Positions 32,380-40,533 of a stretch of DNA of 64,000 nt are shown one piece after another. Within the stretch, counting starts at the first letter, position 1; each line of letters starts with the position of its first letter. Origin of the DNA: Armatimonadetes bacterium UBA1398 (lineage in GTDB: Bacteria > Armatimonadota > Zipacnadia > UBA1398); assembly GCA_002305165.1 (NCBI GenBank), contig DBQI01000011.1:19061-83060 (forward strand), in the 5' to 3' direction. The notes beneath the pieces were generated by a model. That model was not told the DNA's origin. It worked only from the letters and a program-made list of their open reading frames with translations, and made no database searches. Both the position numbers and the translations under genes were made by a program.

Positions 32380-32982
32380 CTACTCGGTGGTGGCTTCCTC
32401 GGCTGGCGCGGGCTCACCCTCAGCCGGCTTGGCAGCGGCATCGTCGGCAGGCTCGGCGGCGGCGTCATCAGCGGCGGCGCCACCCGCGAGGGCCTTGATC
32501 TCGCCCGGCTTGCACTTCATGGTGAGCGAGATGGTGGTGGGCGGGTCGGCGGACTCGCTGGTCACCTGGACGGCCTTGCCATCGGGGCTCGTGAACTGCC
32601 AGTCGTTGCCCGTCATGGCCCCGCCCTCGAAGCCGTTGTTCTCCCAGTCGGCGCACTTCTCAAGGAAGAAGGCCTTGACTTCCTCATAGGGCATGTCGAC
32701 CTCGAAGGCGGCCTTGACGCCGTCCTCGGTCGGCTCGCAGCTCTTGGGCGTGGCGCCCTCGGGGAGCTCGACGCCCATAGCCTCGGCTACGGCCATCGGA
32801 TCGGCGGCCTCAGTGGTGGCCGCCTCGGACTCCTCTGTGGGCTCCTCGACAGGCGGGGGCGCGGCGGGGCGCGGCGGCGCCACAACCGGAGCAGTGTCCT
32901 CATCGGCGGGCTTGGAGCAAGACACTACGGCAACAGCGACAACGCATAGGACCACTACGAGCAGAACGCTAACCCACTTCAT
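32380..32982 (-). CDS. Predicted lipoprotein of unknown function
   Basis: The N-terminal hydrophobic stretch ends in a lipobox (VAVVSC, Cys about residue 22), so the mature protein should be lipid-anchored in the periplasm or outer membrane. An Ala/Pro/Glu/Thr-rich linker (25-60) leads to a ~105-residue folded domain containing MPYEEVKAFFLEKCADWENNGF and ISLTMKCKPGEIKAL. A low-complexity tail of Ala, Asp, Glu and Pro completes it. ATG 32982 is chosen because GGGAGG lies nine bases upstream. I do not recognise the central domain. Confidence 0.75.
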   Translation of the reverse strand: MKWVSVLLVVVLCVVAVAVVSCSKPADEDTAPVVAPPRPAAPPPVEEPTEESEAATTEAADPMAVAEAMGVELPEGATPKSCEPTEDGVKAAFEVDMPYEEVKAFFLEKCADWENNGFEGGAMTGNDWQFTSPDGKAVQVTSESADPPTTISLTMKCKPGEIKALAGGAAADDAAAEPADDAAAKPAEGEPAPAEEATTE

Positions 32983-33203
32983 TCCGTGATGCCTCCCTAG
33001 ATTCTCGATCACGTACCTTGGGGTACAAGGCCTCCCGAACTCAGGCGCCTCGTGCTCCCAGCTTACTCGTACTATGTATTGGCCTTCGGAGGCCAGTGTC
33101 GGACAAACATCTGGCAGGATGGGGGGCGGTGGGCCCGAAAACGGACCGTGCAACGGTCAGGAGAGGCGACGGGACCGCCCGCTGGCCGCAAGGAGGTTTC
33201 AGC

Positions 33204-33818
33204 ATGGCCTGTCGTACGCTACGCTCCCTCGCTCTGCTGCTGCCCGTTCTGGTGGCGTTCCCGGCCTTGGCCGATTCGCCACTGACCTCGACCCCCATCT
33301 GGTACGCGTATGCGGACGAATACGCGATGGTCACGCACGCCACGGAGGAGGGGATGATGACCGAGGAGATCGCCGAGTACCTCGCCTCGGAGGGGGTCCC
33401 TATCGATGTCAAGGCCGCAGTCATCAGCGCCCTGGGCTGGGACACTGAGCCCCAGACGATGGCGGAGGAGTACTGTGCTTTCGTGTATCCCGACGCCGAC
33501 GGGATCCCGGCCCCGTCGGATCTGTCGGGCGAGGAAGCGCTCGTCATCGGGTACCTCCAGGCCATGGACGACTACTTCCATCCCGAGAACGCCCTGCCGA
33601 TGCTTGCCCACGCGCGAAGCGAGATGCCTGAGAGCCTCACGGTGGCGGTTCTGCACACCCTCTGCGAGGCGCAGCGCCTCTTCGACGAGGTGGACGACTG
33701 GTACGAGTTGTGGCACATGACGGCCCTGGTTATCTATGACCGGGAGCTCACCGGCGACATGCGCGTGGGCGCCATTCGGATCATCGAGGACTATATGTCG
33801 CTCTATGCCGAAGAGTGA
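33204..33818 (+). CDS. Secreted protein of unknown function
   Basis: A signal peptide (MACRTLRSLALLLPVLVAFPALA, cleavage after residue ~23) is followed by ~180 mostly helical, acidic residues (TEEIAEYLASEGVPIDVKAAVISALGW; LVIGYLQAMDDYFHPENALPML). The ATG at 33204 follows AGGAGG (33191-33196). The stop overlaps the GTG of the next gene by four bases (GTGA), so it is co-translated with a diacylglycerol kinase-like enzyme. I find no catalytic motif. Confidence 0.7.
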   Translation: MACRTLRSLALLLPVLVAFPALADSPLTSTPIWYAYADEYAMVTHATEEGMMTEEIAEYLASEGVPIDVKAAVISALGWDTEPQTMAEEYCAFVYPDADGIPAPSDLSGEEALVIGYLQAMDDYFHPENALPMLAHARSEMPESLTVAVLHTLCEAQRLFDEVDDWYELWHMTALVIYDRELTGDMRVGAIRIIEDYMSLYAEE

Positions 33819-34777
33819 GTCAGGTGGCGGCGATGACCGACCGGATCGTGCTCATCGCCAATCCTGGATCACGCCAGGGCGTGACTAGGGCCCGGCTCGC
33901 TGAACGGCACCTCCGCGATCGGGGCATCGACATCGCGGTGCGGTACACGGACGCTCCGGGGCATGGCGTCGACCTGGCGAGGGAGGCGGCCGAGGAGGGG
34001 TCTCGCGTCGTCGGCGCCGTGGGTGGTGACGGGACCATCGGCGAGGTCCTGAGCGGGCTGGTGGACGGCCCCCCGGACGTCGCCATGGGGATCATCCCCG
34101 CGGGGACGGGGAACGACACGGCCAAGGGCCTGCGGTTGCCGGTCCACGACGTGCGCGCCGCGGCGGAGATACTTGCGTCGCGGCCGCCGCGGCTCCTGGA
34201 TCTGCTCGACGTGAACGGCAGGCCGTCGCTGGGCTTCGCGGTCATCGGGTTCGCCGCCGATGTCGGCGTCTCCGTGAATCGCTGGAAGAGCGGGCCCTGG
34301 CGCTGGGCGAGCCAGATCCTGAGGAGCCAGACCTACGGGGTGGTCGTCGCGTGGCACCTGCTGCGTGGCGCGCGGCCACTCGCCTGCCGGATGACGGGCC
34401 GCGCAGCCGATGGCTCGGACTACCGGTTCGATGGCGATGTGCTGACCATCCTCGTGGGGAACCAGCCTGGGGTGGGCGGCGTGTTCCTGCCTTGCCCGGC
34501 GGCGGTGGGCGACGACGGTGTGTTCGACGTCTGCTTCGTCACGTCGACCCGGCCGGATGGCCGGCCGCTGAGCTTCGCCGAGAAGGTGAGAACGCTCCGC
34601 GGCGCCACCAGGGGCGAGCATATCGGAATGCCGTGGGTGGAGTACTTCCAGAGCGCCAGCCCTCTGCATCTCGAGTTCACGGCAGCGGCGCCGGTGCTGG
34701 CCGACGGGGACCTAAGAGCCCACTCCCGCACCGTCGCGCTGCGCGTGCGCCCGCGAGCGCTGCCGGTGGTCTGCTAG
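33815..34777 (+). CDS. Diacylglycerol kinase-family lipid kinase (DagK/YegS-like)
   Basis: ATP-dependent kinase of the DAGK catalytic family. It shows IANPGSRQG near residue 16, the nucleotide-binding GGDGTIGEVLSGL (near 70), PAGTGNDTAKGL (near 99), and C-terminal beta-sandwich strands (VLTILVGNQPGVGG; PCPAAVGDDGVFDVCFV). The length of 320 aa fits the family. Substrates in the family include diacylglycerol, sphingoid bases and phosphatidylglycerol; here unknown. GTG 33815 overlaps the upstream stop; ATG 33833 is an alternative. Confidence 0.88.
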   Translation: MSQVAAMTDRIVLIANPGSRQGVTRARLAERHLRDRGIDIAVRYTDAPGHGVDLAREAAEEGSRVVGAVGGDGTIGEVLSGLVDGPPDVAMGIIPAGTGNDTAKGLRLPVHDVRAAAEILASRPPRLLDLLDVNGRPSLGFAVIGFAADVGVSVNRWKSGPWRWASQILRSQTYGVVVAWHLLRGARPLACRMTGRAADGSDYRFDGDVLTILVGNQPGVGGVFLPCPAAVGDDGVFDVCFVTSTRPDGRPLSFAEKVRTLRGATRGEHIGMPWVEYFQSASPLHLEFTAAAPVLADGDLRAHSRTVALRVRPRALPVVC

Positions 34778-34790
34778 CGAGCCGCGGGGA

Positions 34791-36500
34791 TCAGTAGGTG
34801 CGCGCCTCCGGCTGGTAGCGGGTGATGGTCACGGGCTTGCTGTCCAGACGAGCCGAGCCATCCTCCTCGCGCCAGGCCAGGGTGTGGCGCAGCCACTGGT
34901 CGTCGTCGCGCTCGGGGTAGTCTACGCGGTGATGCCCCCCCCGACTCTCGGCGCGGTGGAGGGCGCCGAGGGCGATCGTCTCGGCGAGTTCGAGCTTGTG
35001 CTCGAGCTCCAGGGCGCGGCAGAGGTCGAGGTTGTACTTCAGGCCGCGGTAAGTGAGGCGGATGTCATTGAACCGCGAGCGGAGGACGCGTATCCCCAGC
35101 AGGGCCTCCTTGAGCGCCGGCTCGTCGCGGAACACCCCCACCTTCTCGATCATGATCTGCTTGAGATGGAGCCTGATCCGCCCCGCGTTCTGCTCGCCAC
35201 TGGCGGAGAGCATGTTATCGACGCGTCGGCCCTGCCAGTCGAGCTCGTCGGTAAGAGCGCGAAGTGCGCTGGGATCGTGGCCCAGGCCGGCGCAGTACTC
35301 CACCGCACTGTCTCCGGCGATCTTGCCGAAGACGATGGTTTCGAGCAGGGAGTTGCCGCCGAGCCGGTTCGCGCCATGGACGGAGATGCAGGCCGCCTCG
35401 CCCGCCGCGTAGAGGCCGGGCAGATAGGGGCAGGAGCAATCTGGGTCGACATCGATGCCGCCCATGGAGTAGTGCTGGCCGGGTTGGATGGGGATGGGCT
35501 GCTTGATGGGATCGATCCCGGCGAACTGGAGGCAGAGCTCCCGGATGCCCGGGAGGCGGCTCTTGATCTGCTCCTCGCCCAGGTGGGTGAGATCGAGGTG
35601 GACGTAGCCGCCGTCGAAGCCGCGGCCCTCGGTGATCTCGTGTTCGATGGCGCGGGCGACGATGTCGCGGGGGGCCAACTCTGGCCGTTCCATCCCCACG
35701 TAGTCGTACATGAAGCGGTCGCCGCGCTTGTTGCGGAGGTATCCGCCCTCGCCGCGGCAGCCCTCGGTCATGAGGAGGTTCGTGCCGACCAGGGAGGTGG
35801 GGTGGAACTGGACGAACTCCATGTCCTCCAGAGGCACGCCGGAGCGGTAGGCGATGCCCATTCCGCTGCCCGTGTTGATGATGGCGTTCGTCGAGCGGCC
35901 GTAGATGCGCCCGTATCCGCCCGTGCAGAGGATGACGGCATCGGCGGGGAGGGCGCGAAGGGCTCCCGTGAGGCGGCTCAGCGCCACGGCGCCCACCACT
36001 CGCTCGGGGGTGCGGGCGAGGGCGAGGAGCTGCCACTCATTGACGAACTCGATACCGCGCTTGACGCACTGCTCGTAGAGGGTGTGGAGCATGACGTGGC
36101 CCGTGCGGTCCGTGGCGTAGCAGGTTCGAGGGAATCCGGCGCCACCGAAGGGGCGCTGGGCGATGCGGCCGTCCTCGAAGCGGGAGAAGGGACAGCCCCA
36201 GGCCTCGAGCTCGCGGATCCGCAGAGGCGCCTCGTGGGTCATCGTTTGGACGGCATCCTGGTCGGCGAGGTAGTCGGAGCCCTTGATCGTATCGAAGGCG
36301 TGGCGCTCGGGGGAGTCATCGGCCCCCTCGGGGTGGTTGCGGAGGGCGGCGTTGACCCCCCCCTGGGCGGCGCCGGAGTGGGAGCGGATGGCGTAGACCT
36401 TGGTGAGGACCCGCACACTCGCGCCTTGGTCGTGACAGGCGATGGCGGCCCGAAGGCCCGCCAACCCCCCGCCTACGACCAGAATCCCGGATGATGCCAT
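34791..36500 (-). CDS. sdhA: Succinate dehydrogenase flavoprotein subunit
   Basis: Oxidises succinate to fumarate (or the reverse) at a covalent FAD on the cytoplasmic face. The N-terminal dinucleotide motif is VVGGGLAGLRAAIA. The FAD-linking His lies in SHSGAAQGGVNAAL (near residue 42). Substrate-site motifs are QFHPTSLVGTNLL, TEGCRGEGGYLRN and GQHYSMGGIDVD, followed by YAAGEAACISVHGANRLGGNSLLE. At 569 aa it is full length. It is the last gene of the minus-strand cluster sdhB-sdhC-sdhD-sdhA. Confidence 0.96.
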   Translation of the reverse strand: MASSGILVVGGGLAGLRAAIACHDQGASVRVLTKVYAIRSHSGAAQGGVNAALRNHPEGADDSPERHAFDTIKGSDYLADQDAVQTMTHEAPLRIRELEAWGCPFSRFEDGRIAQRPFGGAGFPRTCYATDRTGHVMLHTLYEQCVKRGIEFVNEWQLLALARTPERVVGAVALSRLTGALRALPADAVILCTGGYGRIYGRSTNAIINTGSGMGIAYRSGVPLEDMEFVQFHPTSLVGTNLLMTEGCRGEGGYLRNKRGDRFMYDYVGMERPELAPRDIVARAIEHEITEGRGFDGGYVHLDLTHLGEEQIKSRLPGIRELCLQFAGIDPIKQPIPIQPGQHYSMGGIDVDPDCSCPYLPGLYAAGEAACISVHGANRLGGNSLLETIVFGKIAGDSAVEYCAGLGHDPSALRALTDELDWQGRRVDNMLSASGEQNAGRIRLHLKQIMIEKVGVFRDEPALKEALLGIRVLRSRFNDIRLTYRGLKYNLDLCRALELEHKLELAETIALGALHRAESRGGHHRVDYPERDDDQWLRHTLAWREEDGSARLDSKPVTITRYQPEARTY

Positions 36501-36546
36501 GGTGCGCGCCGTCCCTTCGATGGTGGTGCGAAGATGCTCGAGCGGC

Positions 36547-36957
36547 CTAGCCGTGGGGGTGGAGGATGTGGCCGAGGAACAGCCATCCCCCTACCGCGGC
36601 AGCGATCACGAAGACCGCCGCCATGATGGCGACGGAGACGCGGTTGTGCCGCGAGAGCCCCCGGAAGTCGAGCACGGTGATCCGGATGCCGTTCAGGGCA
36701 TGGGCGAGGAGCACCAGCATCAGCACGAACTCCAGGGGCTTGAAGAAGATCACGGGGCTTTGGACCCGGCCGAGAGAGGCGTCGAACCCCTCGGGGCCGC
36801 CCGTCACGCTCCCCATCACGACGATGTGCATGAGCAGGTAGAAGACGATGCCGAGGCCGGTGACCCGCTGGAGGACAAACGACCACATGCCCGGCAGGGG
36901 GTTCAGGATGAGCTCTCGGCGATACTGGACCAGGAGGTCCCACCACTTGGCGATCAT
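36547..36957 (-). CDS. Succinate dehydrogenase membrane anchor subunit (second)
   Basis: Integral subunit of 136 residues with three predicted membrane helices: VLQRVTGLGIVFYLLMHIVVMG, FVLMLVLLAHALNGIRITVLD, and VAIMAAVFVIAAAVGGWLFLGH. The QRVTG and H-ALNGIR...D motifs are those that bind quinone and heme b in SdhC/SdhD proteins. Both anchor genes of this cluster carry the same motif pair, so assignment as C or D is by position only. It ends 46 bases before sdhA. Confidence 0.85.
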   Translation of the reverse strand: MIAKWWDLLVQYRRELILNPLPGMWSFVLQRVTGLGIVFYLLMHIVVMGSVTGGPEGFDASLGRVQSPVIFFKPLEFVLMLVLLAHALNGIRITVLDFRGLSRHNRVSVAIMAAVFVIAAAVGGWLFLGHILHPHG

Positions 36958-36978
36958 CTCATGCTCCCTCCCATGGGG

Positions 36979-37350
36979 TCAGTGGCCTGCTCGGAACAGG
37001 TGCAGGTGGTAGCCGATGAGCAGGAAGGCGCAGACGCCCACGGCCCAGAGCAGCGGCGTCAGCCAGGCCACCTTGGGCTTGTCCACCACGTAGTCATAGA
37101 CGATGTTACGCACGCCGCTGAGGCCGTGGAAGAGGCACAGCCCAGCGAGGGCCATCTCCCACAGGTAGCCCGGAAGCCCGCGGCTGAGGGCTTGGGCGCT
37201 GACCACGGCGTAGTTCAGGGGCCCCTCGCCGCCCTTGCCGAAGTGCCAGAAGATGAAGTGGGTGGCGACCCAGAGCACGAGCAGAAGACCCGTGACTCGC
37301 TGCAGGAGCCAGGGAATCAGCCCAGTGGAGGTGGTCGCGACGCTCGTCAT
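36979..37350 (-). CDS. Succinate dehydrogenase membrane anchor subunit (first)
   Basis: A 123-residue subunit with three predicted transmembrane helices: LLQRVTGLLLVLWVATHFIF, a central helix ending LFHGLSGVRNIVYDYV, and WLTPLLWAVGVCAFLLIGYHL. Candidate heme b ligands are the His in the first (THF) and second (FHG) helices. It follows sdhB by 33 bases on the minus strand and precedes the other anchor by 21 bases. Its motifs match those of the neighbouring anchor. Confidence 0.85.
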   Translation of the reverse strand: MTSVATTSTGLIPWLLQRVTGLLLVLWVATHFIFWHFGKGGEGPLNYAVVSAQALSRGLPGYLWEMALAGLCLFHGLSGVRNIVYDYVVDKPKVAWLTPLLWAVGVCAFLLIGYHLHLFRAGH

Positions 37351-37383
37351 GGTTGCCTCCTCCGCCCCGCGAGGGCGGGACGC

Positions 37384-38094
37384 CTACTCCGCTCGGCCGG
37401 TGAAGCGCCTCTTGATGGCGGCGCCCTTCAGCCTAGCGATGGATGCGGTCGGATTCAGGTCCTTCGGGCAGACCTCAACGCAGTTGTACGCCGTATGGCA
37501 GCGCCACACACCGTGCTCGTCATCGGCGGCGGCGATGCGGTCCGCGGTGGCGAGGTCGCGGCTGTCGGCGTAGAAGCGGTCGAGCTTCAGGAGCAAGGCC
37601 GGCCCCAGGTACTCGGGATCCGTGTGGGTGAAGGGGCAAGAGGCATGACAGCAGGCGCAGAGGATGCACTCGACGAGGTTGTCCAGTCGAGCCCGCTCCT
37701 CCGGGCTCTGTCGCCGCTCCTCGTCCCCCAAGGGGGTCTCGTTGAGGAGCCAGGGGCGGATCCTTTCGTACTTCTGGAAGAAGCCGGTCATATCCACTAC
37801 CAGGTCGCGGATAACGGGCAGGTGGTAGAGGGGCCGCACGACGACCCGATCGCCGAGGTCGGAGACCTGGGTGGCGCAGGCGAGCCGGTAGCGGCCGTTG
37901 ATGTGCATGGCGCAGGAGCCGCAGACGGCGCTGCGGCAGGCGTAGCGGAAGCCGAGGCTGCCGTCCTCGTGCTCGAGAATGTGGAGAAGGGCCTCGAGGA
38001 CCGTCATGCCGCTCCGGTACGGCACATCGAACTCGTCGAAGTACCCCGCGCTGTCAAGTTCCGGGTCATACCGAAACACGGAGATCTTGGCCAT
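37384..38094 (-). CDS. sdhB: Succinate dehydrogenase iron-sulfur subunit
   Basis: Passes electrons from FAD to quinone through three Fe-S clusters. The [2Fe-2S] site is CRSAVCGSCAMHINGRYRLAC split over residues ~62-83. The [4Fe-4S] site is CILCACCHASCP (near 145), and the [3Fe-4S] site uses CHTAYNCVEVCPKDLNP (near 200), sharing the final Cys pattern of the family. ATG 38094 opens the protein with MAKISVFRYD; a start 33 bases upstream is possible. Length 236 aa. It is first in the minus-strand sdh cluster. Confidence 0.95.
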   Translation of the reverse strand: MAKISVFRYDPELDSAGYFDEFDVPYRSGMTVLEALLHILEHEDGSLGFRYACRSAVCGSCAMHINGRYRLACATQVSDLGDRVVVRPLYHLPVIRDLVVDMTGFFQKYERIRPWLLNETPLGDEERRQSPEERARLDNLVECILCACCHASCPFTHTDPEYLGPALLLKLDRFYADSRDLATADRIAAADDEHGVWRCHTAYNCVEVCPKDLNPTASIARLKGAAIKRRFTGRAE

Positions 38095-38439
38095 ATGCCT
38101 TGCCTCTCTCGCATGGCGGGCGTCCAACAGGCGCCTCGCGCCATGAACACCCTGTTGTTTACCACCCCTCTCGCGCCCAACCTCCTCTCACGGCGCCGGG
38201 AGGTTTCCCGTAGGCCGCGTCGAAAGGCTAAACGGCAGTCCCAAGCTCCGGTAGCCCACTGGCGTCGGCTGGCCCGTTGTGTGGAGCCGGTCGTGACCGG
38301 GGCAGCCAGTTCTGGCGTTCGCGTGGCGCACAGCGGTTCCGATGGAGAAGCCGACGTGGCTTCAAGAAGAGTCGAGGGCCGGAGCTACGCGCTCGCGAGG
38401 GCTGCCGCAAGATGAACCCTCCTCCGAGCAGGCGGTGGC
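38095..38439. other. Divergent intergenic region, sdhB / DUF6785-like gene
   Basis: These 345 bases separate two divergently transcribed genes and must hold promoters for both, but I cannot pick convincing -35/-10 pairs. The only clear structure is a palindrome CCGGTC-GT-GACCGG at 38287-38300, a possible operator. No reading frame here looks coding. Confidence 0.4.
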
Positions 38440-40506
38440 ATGGAGCAGCCAACGGTCTCCGAAGCTGAGATCGAAGCACAGGGACACACCCGCGGGGTCT
38501 CGTCAGTGCTGGCCGCCGCGACTCGCGGGGTCACCCTGCGGTCGCTTCTGATCACCGGCATCCTAGTTCCCATCAACGACTGGTGGCTCTTCCAGATGCA
38601 GGACGTGTGGGCCGTCGGGAACCCCACGATCCTGTCGCTCTACTTCAACGTCGTGTTCATCCTCGCGGTGCTCACCGTTCTCAACTCGGTCGTCCGACGG
38701 TTCGCGCCGATCTTGGCTCTGGCCCAGGCCGAGCTCCTCGTCATCTACACCCTGCTGTCGATCACCACGTCCTGCGCCGCCTATGACTTCCTGCACTGGA
38801 TCCCGCCGGCGATGGCGGGGGTAGCCTATCCGACCCACGGCGTGACCGTCGCGAACCGGTGGGAGGAGATCTTCTTCCACCACCTGCCGCTAGATATGAC
38901 CGTCCGCGACCAGTACAGCCTGAAGTACATGCACGAGGGCGGGGTGAGGTTTTACAGCGATCCGGCCTTCTGGCGCCCTTGGGTGCGGCCGGCGCTCCTG
39001 TGGATCCTCACGCTCTGCCTGCTCTGGGCGGGGCCCTTGGGGCTCGCGGTCCTGTTCCGGCGGCGCTGGATCGAGGTGGAGCGGCTCACCTTCCCCATCG
39101 TGCAGCTCCCCTTCGAGATGACCCGCGAGACGCCGACGCTCTTCAAGCAGAAGGTGCTTTGGACGGCCTTCTCTATCGCCTTCGTGATCAACCTGATGAA
39201 CGGCCTGAAGGTCATCAAGCCCATCTTCCCAGCCATCCCCGTGAAGGTGGGGTGGGATCCCGGGGGTGGGAGGAGCTTCGACATCAGTCGGGGGATCCTG
39301 GACTCACCGTGGAACGCGGCGACCAGTATCAGCATCGCCTTCTACCCGATGATAATCGGGTTCGGGCTGCTGATCCCCACGGAGCTGTCGATCTCGTGCG
39401 TCGTCTTCTTCTTCCTGTTCAAGGCGCAACTGGTGGCTACGCGGTGGCTGGGGTACCAGGGCAAGCCCGAGTTCCCCTTCCTCAAGGAGCAGTCGCTGGG
39501 CGGCTATCTGGGCATCCTCATCTTCAGCCTATGGGTGGGCCGGCAGTACTACGCCGATCTGGCGCGGCGGGTGCTCAAGCGTGACCCGGAGCGGGACAGC
39601 CAGGAGCCCGTCTCCTATCGGACCGCGGCGTTGCTCTTCCTAGGATGCTTCGCGGCGCTGGTCGTGCTCGCCATGAGCCTGGGGCCCACGGGCCTCAAGT
39701 TCGGCGCGGGCATGATCTGGTGGCAAGCGATCTTCCACTGGGGGATGTACTTCGTGCTGACCCTGGTCTGCGGCCGGATTCGGGCCGAGATGGGCCTGCC
39801 GGTGCATGAGATCGAGCGCCTGGGCCCCACGGTGCTCCTGGGCAACGTGTTCGGGGTCATCACGGGGGGCAAGGTGAGCCAGGCCCGCGTGCGGAGCCTT
39901 ACGGTGGCGAGCCTGTTCTTCCCCCTCAGTCGTGGCATGCGGTCCATCGCCTTCCCTCACCAGGTCGAGGGCATGAAGCTCATGGATCGCGCCGGGGGGA
40001 GCCAGTCACGGCTGTTCAAAGCGATGCTGGGCACCCTAGTGGTCGGGATGTTCGTGGCTTGGGCCATCTACCTTCCGACCATGTATCACTATGGCGCCGC
40101 AGCGAAGATGCGGCAGTACACGGGCTGGCATACCGGCGAGACCTGGGGCCAACTCGTGAACTGGATCGAGGCGCCCCAAGGAGTGGCTTGGCACCGGATC
40201 ATCCCGACGATCATCGGGTTCGTCGCCTACTTCATCCTCATGAGCGTGAAGATGCGGTTCTCGTGGTGGCCTCTCCACCCCATCGGCCTGGCGCTGTCCT
40301 CGACCTGGTACATGCACCACATGTGGTGCCCCTTCCTCATCGCGTGGACCGTGAAGGTCCTCGCCACCCGCTACGGTGGACATGGGGGAACGCGGGCCCT
40401 GGCGCCCATCGCGTATGGTCTGATCCTGGGCGATGTGATCAGCGGGTGCGGCTGGACGATCTACGGCGCTATCACCCAGAAGGAAGTCTACGCGTTCTGG
40501 AACTAG
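38440..40506 (+). CDS. DUF6785/DUF6784-like polytopic membrane protein
   Basis: A 688-residue integral membrane protein with about 12-14 predicted helices, among them ILSLYFNVVFILAVLTVL, LLWILTLCLLWAGPLGLAVL, AALLFLGCFAALVVLAMSL, MLGTLVVGMFVAWAIYL and IIPTIIGFVAYFILMSVKM. A periplasmic or loop region with RWIEVERLTFPIVQLPFEM and the late HEIERLGPTVLLGN are recurrent marks of this family, which I know from Armatimonadota, Planctomycetota and similar phyla. The topology resembles oligopeptide-transporter (OPT) proteins. Function and substrate are unknown. It is 27 bases upstream of a large secreted glycosidase-like gene. Confidence 0.75.
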   Translation: MEQPTVSEAEIEAQGHTRGVSSVLAAATRGVTLRSLLITGILVPINDWWLFQMQDVWAVGNPTILSLYFNVVFILAVLTVLNSVVRRFAPILALAQAELLVIYTLLSITTSCAAYDFLHWIPPAMAGVAYPTHGVTVANRWEEIFFHHLPLDMTVRDQYSLKYMHEGGVRFYSDPAFWRPWVRPALLWILTLCLLWAGPLGLAVLFRRRWIEVERLTFPIVQLPFEMTRETPTLFKQKVLWTAFSIAFVINLMNGLKVIKPIFPAIPVKVGWDPGGGRSFDISRGILDSPWNAATSISIAFYPMIIGFGLLIPTELSISCVVFFFLFKAQLVATRWLGYQGKPEFPFLKEQSLGGYLGILIFSLWVGRQYYADLARRVLKRDPERDSQEPVSYRTAALLFLGCFAALVVLAMSLGPTGLKFGAGMIWWQAIFHWGMYFVLTLVCGRIRAEMGLPVHEIERLGPTVLLGNVFGVITGGKVSQARVRSLTVASLFFPLSRGMRSIAFPHQVEGMKLMDRAGGSQSRLFKAMLGTLVVGMFVAWAIYLPTMYHYGAAAKMRQYTGWHTGETWGQLVNWIEAPQGVAWHRIIPTIIGFVAYFILMSVKMRFSWWPLHPIGLALSSTWYMHHMWCPFLIAWTVKVLATRYGGHGGTRALAPIAYGLILGDVISGCGWTIYGAITQKEVYAFWN

Positions 40507-40533
40507 CTCCTCTGCAGAAGGGGGACGGGTCCC

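Noticed and set aside
34884..36494. 536-residue open frame antisense to sdhA
   Set aside because: Composition typical of a reverse-strand shadow; no recognisable domain, while sdhA is certain.
36442..38415. 657-residue open frame antisense to sdhB, sdhC and sdhD
   Set aside because: Spans three real genes on the other strand and has no domain or signal.
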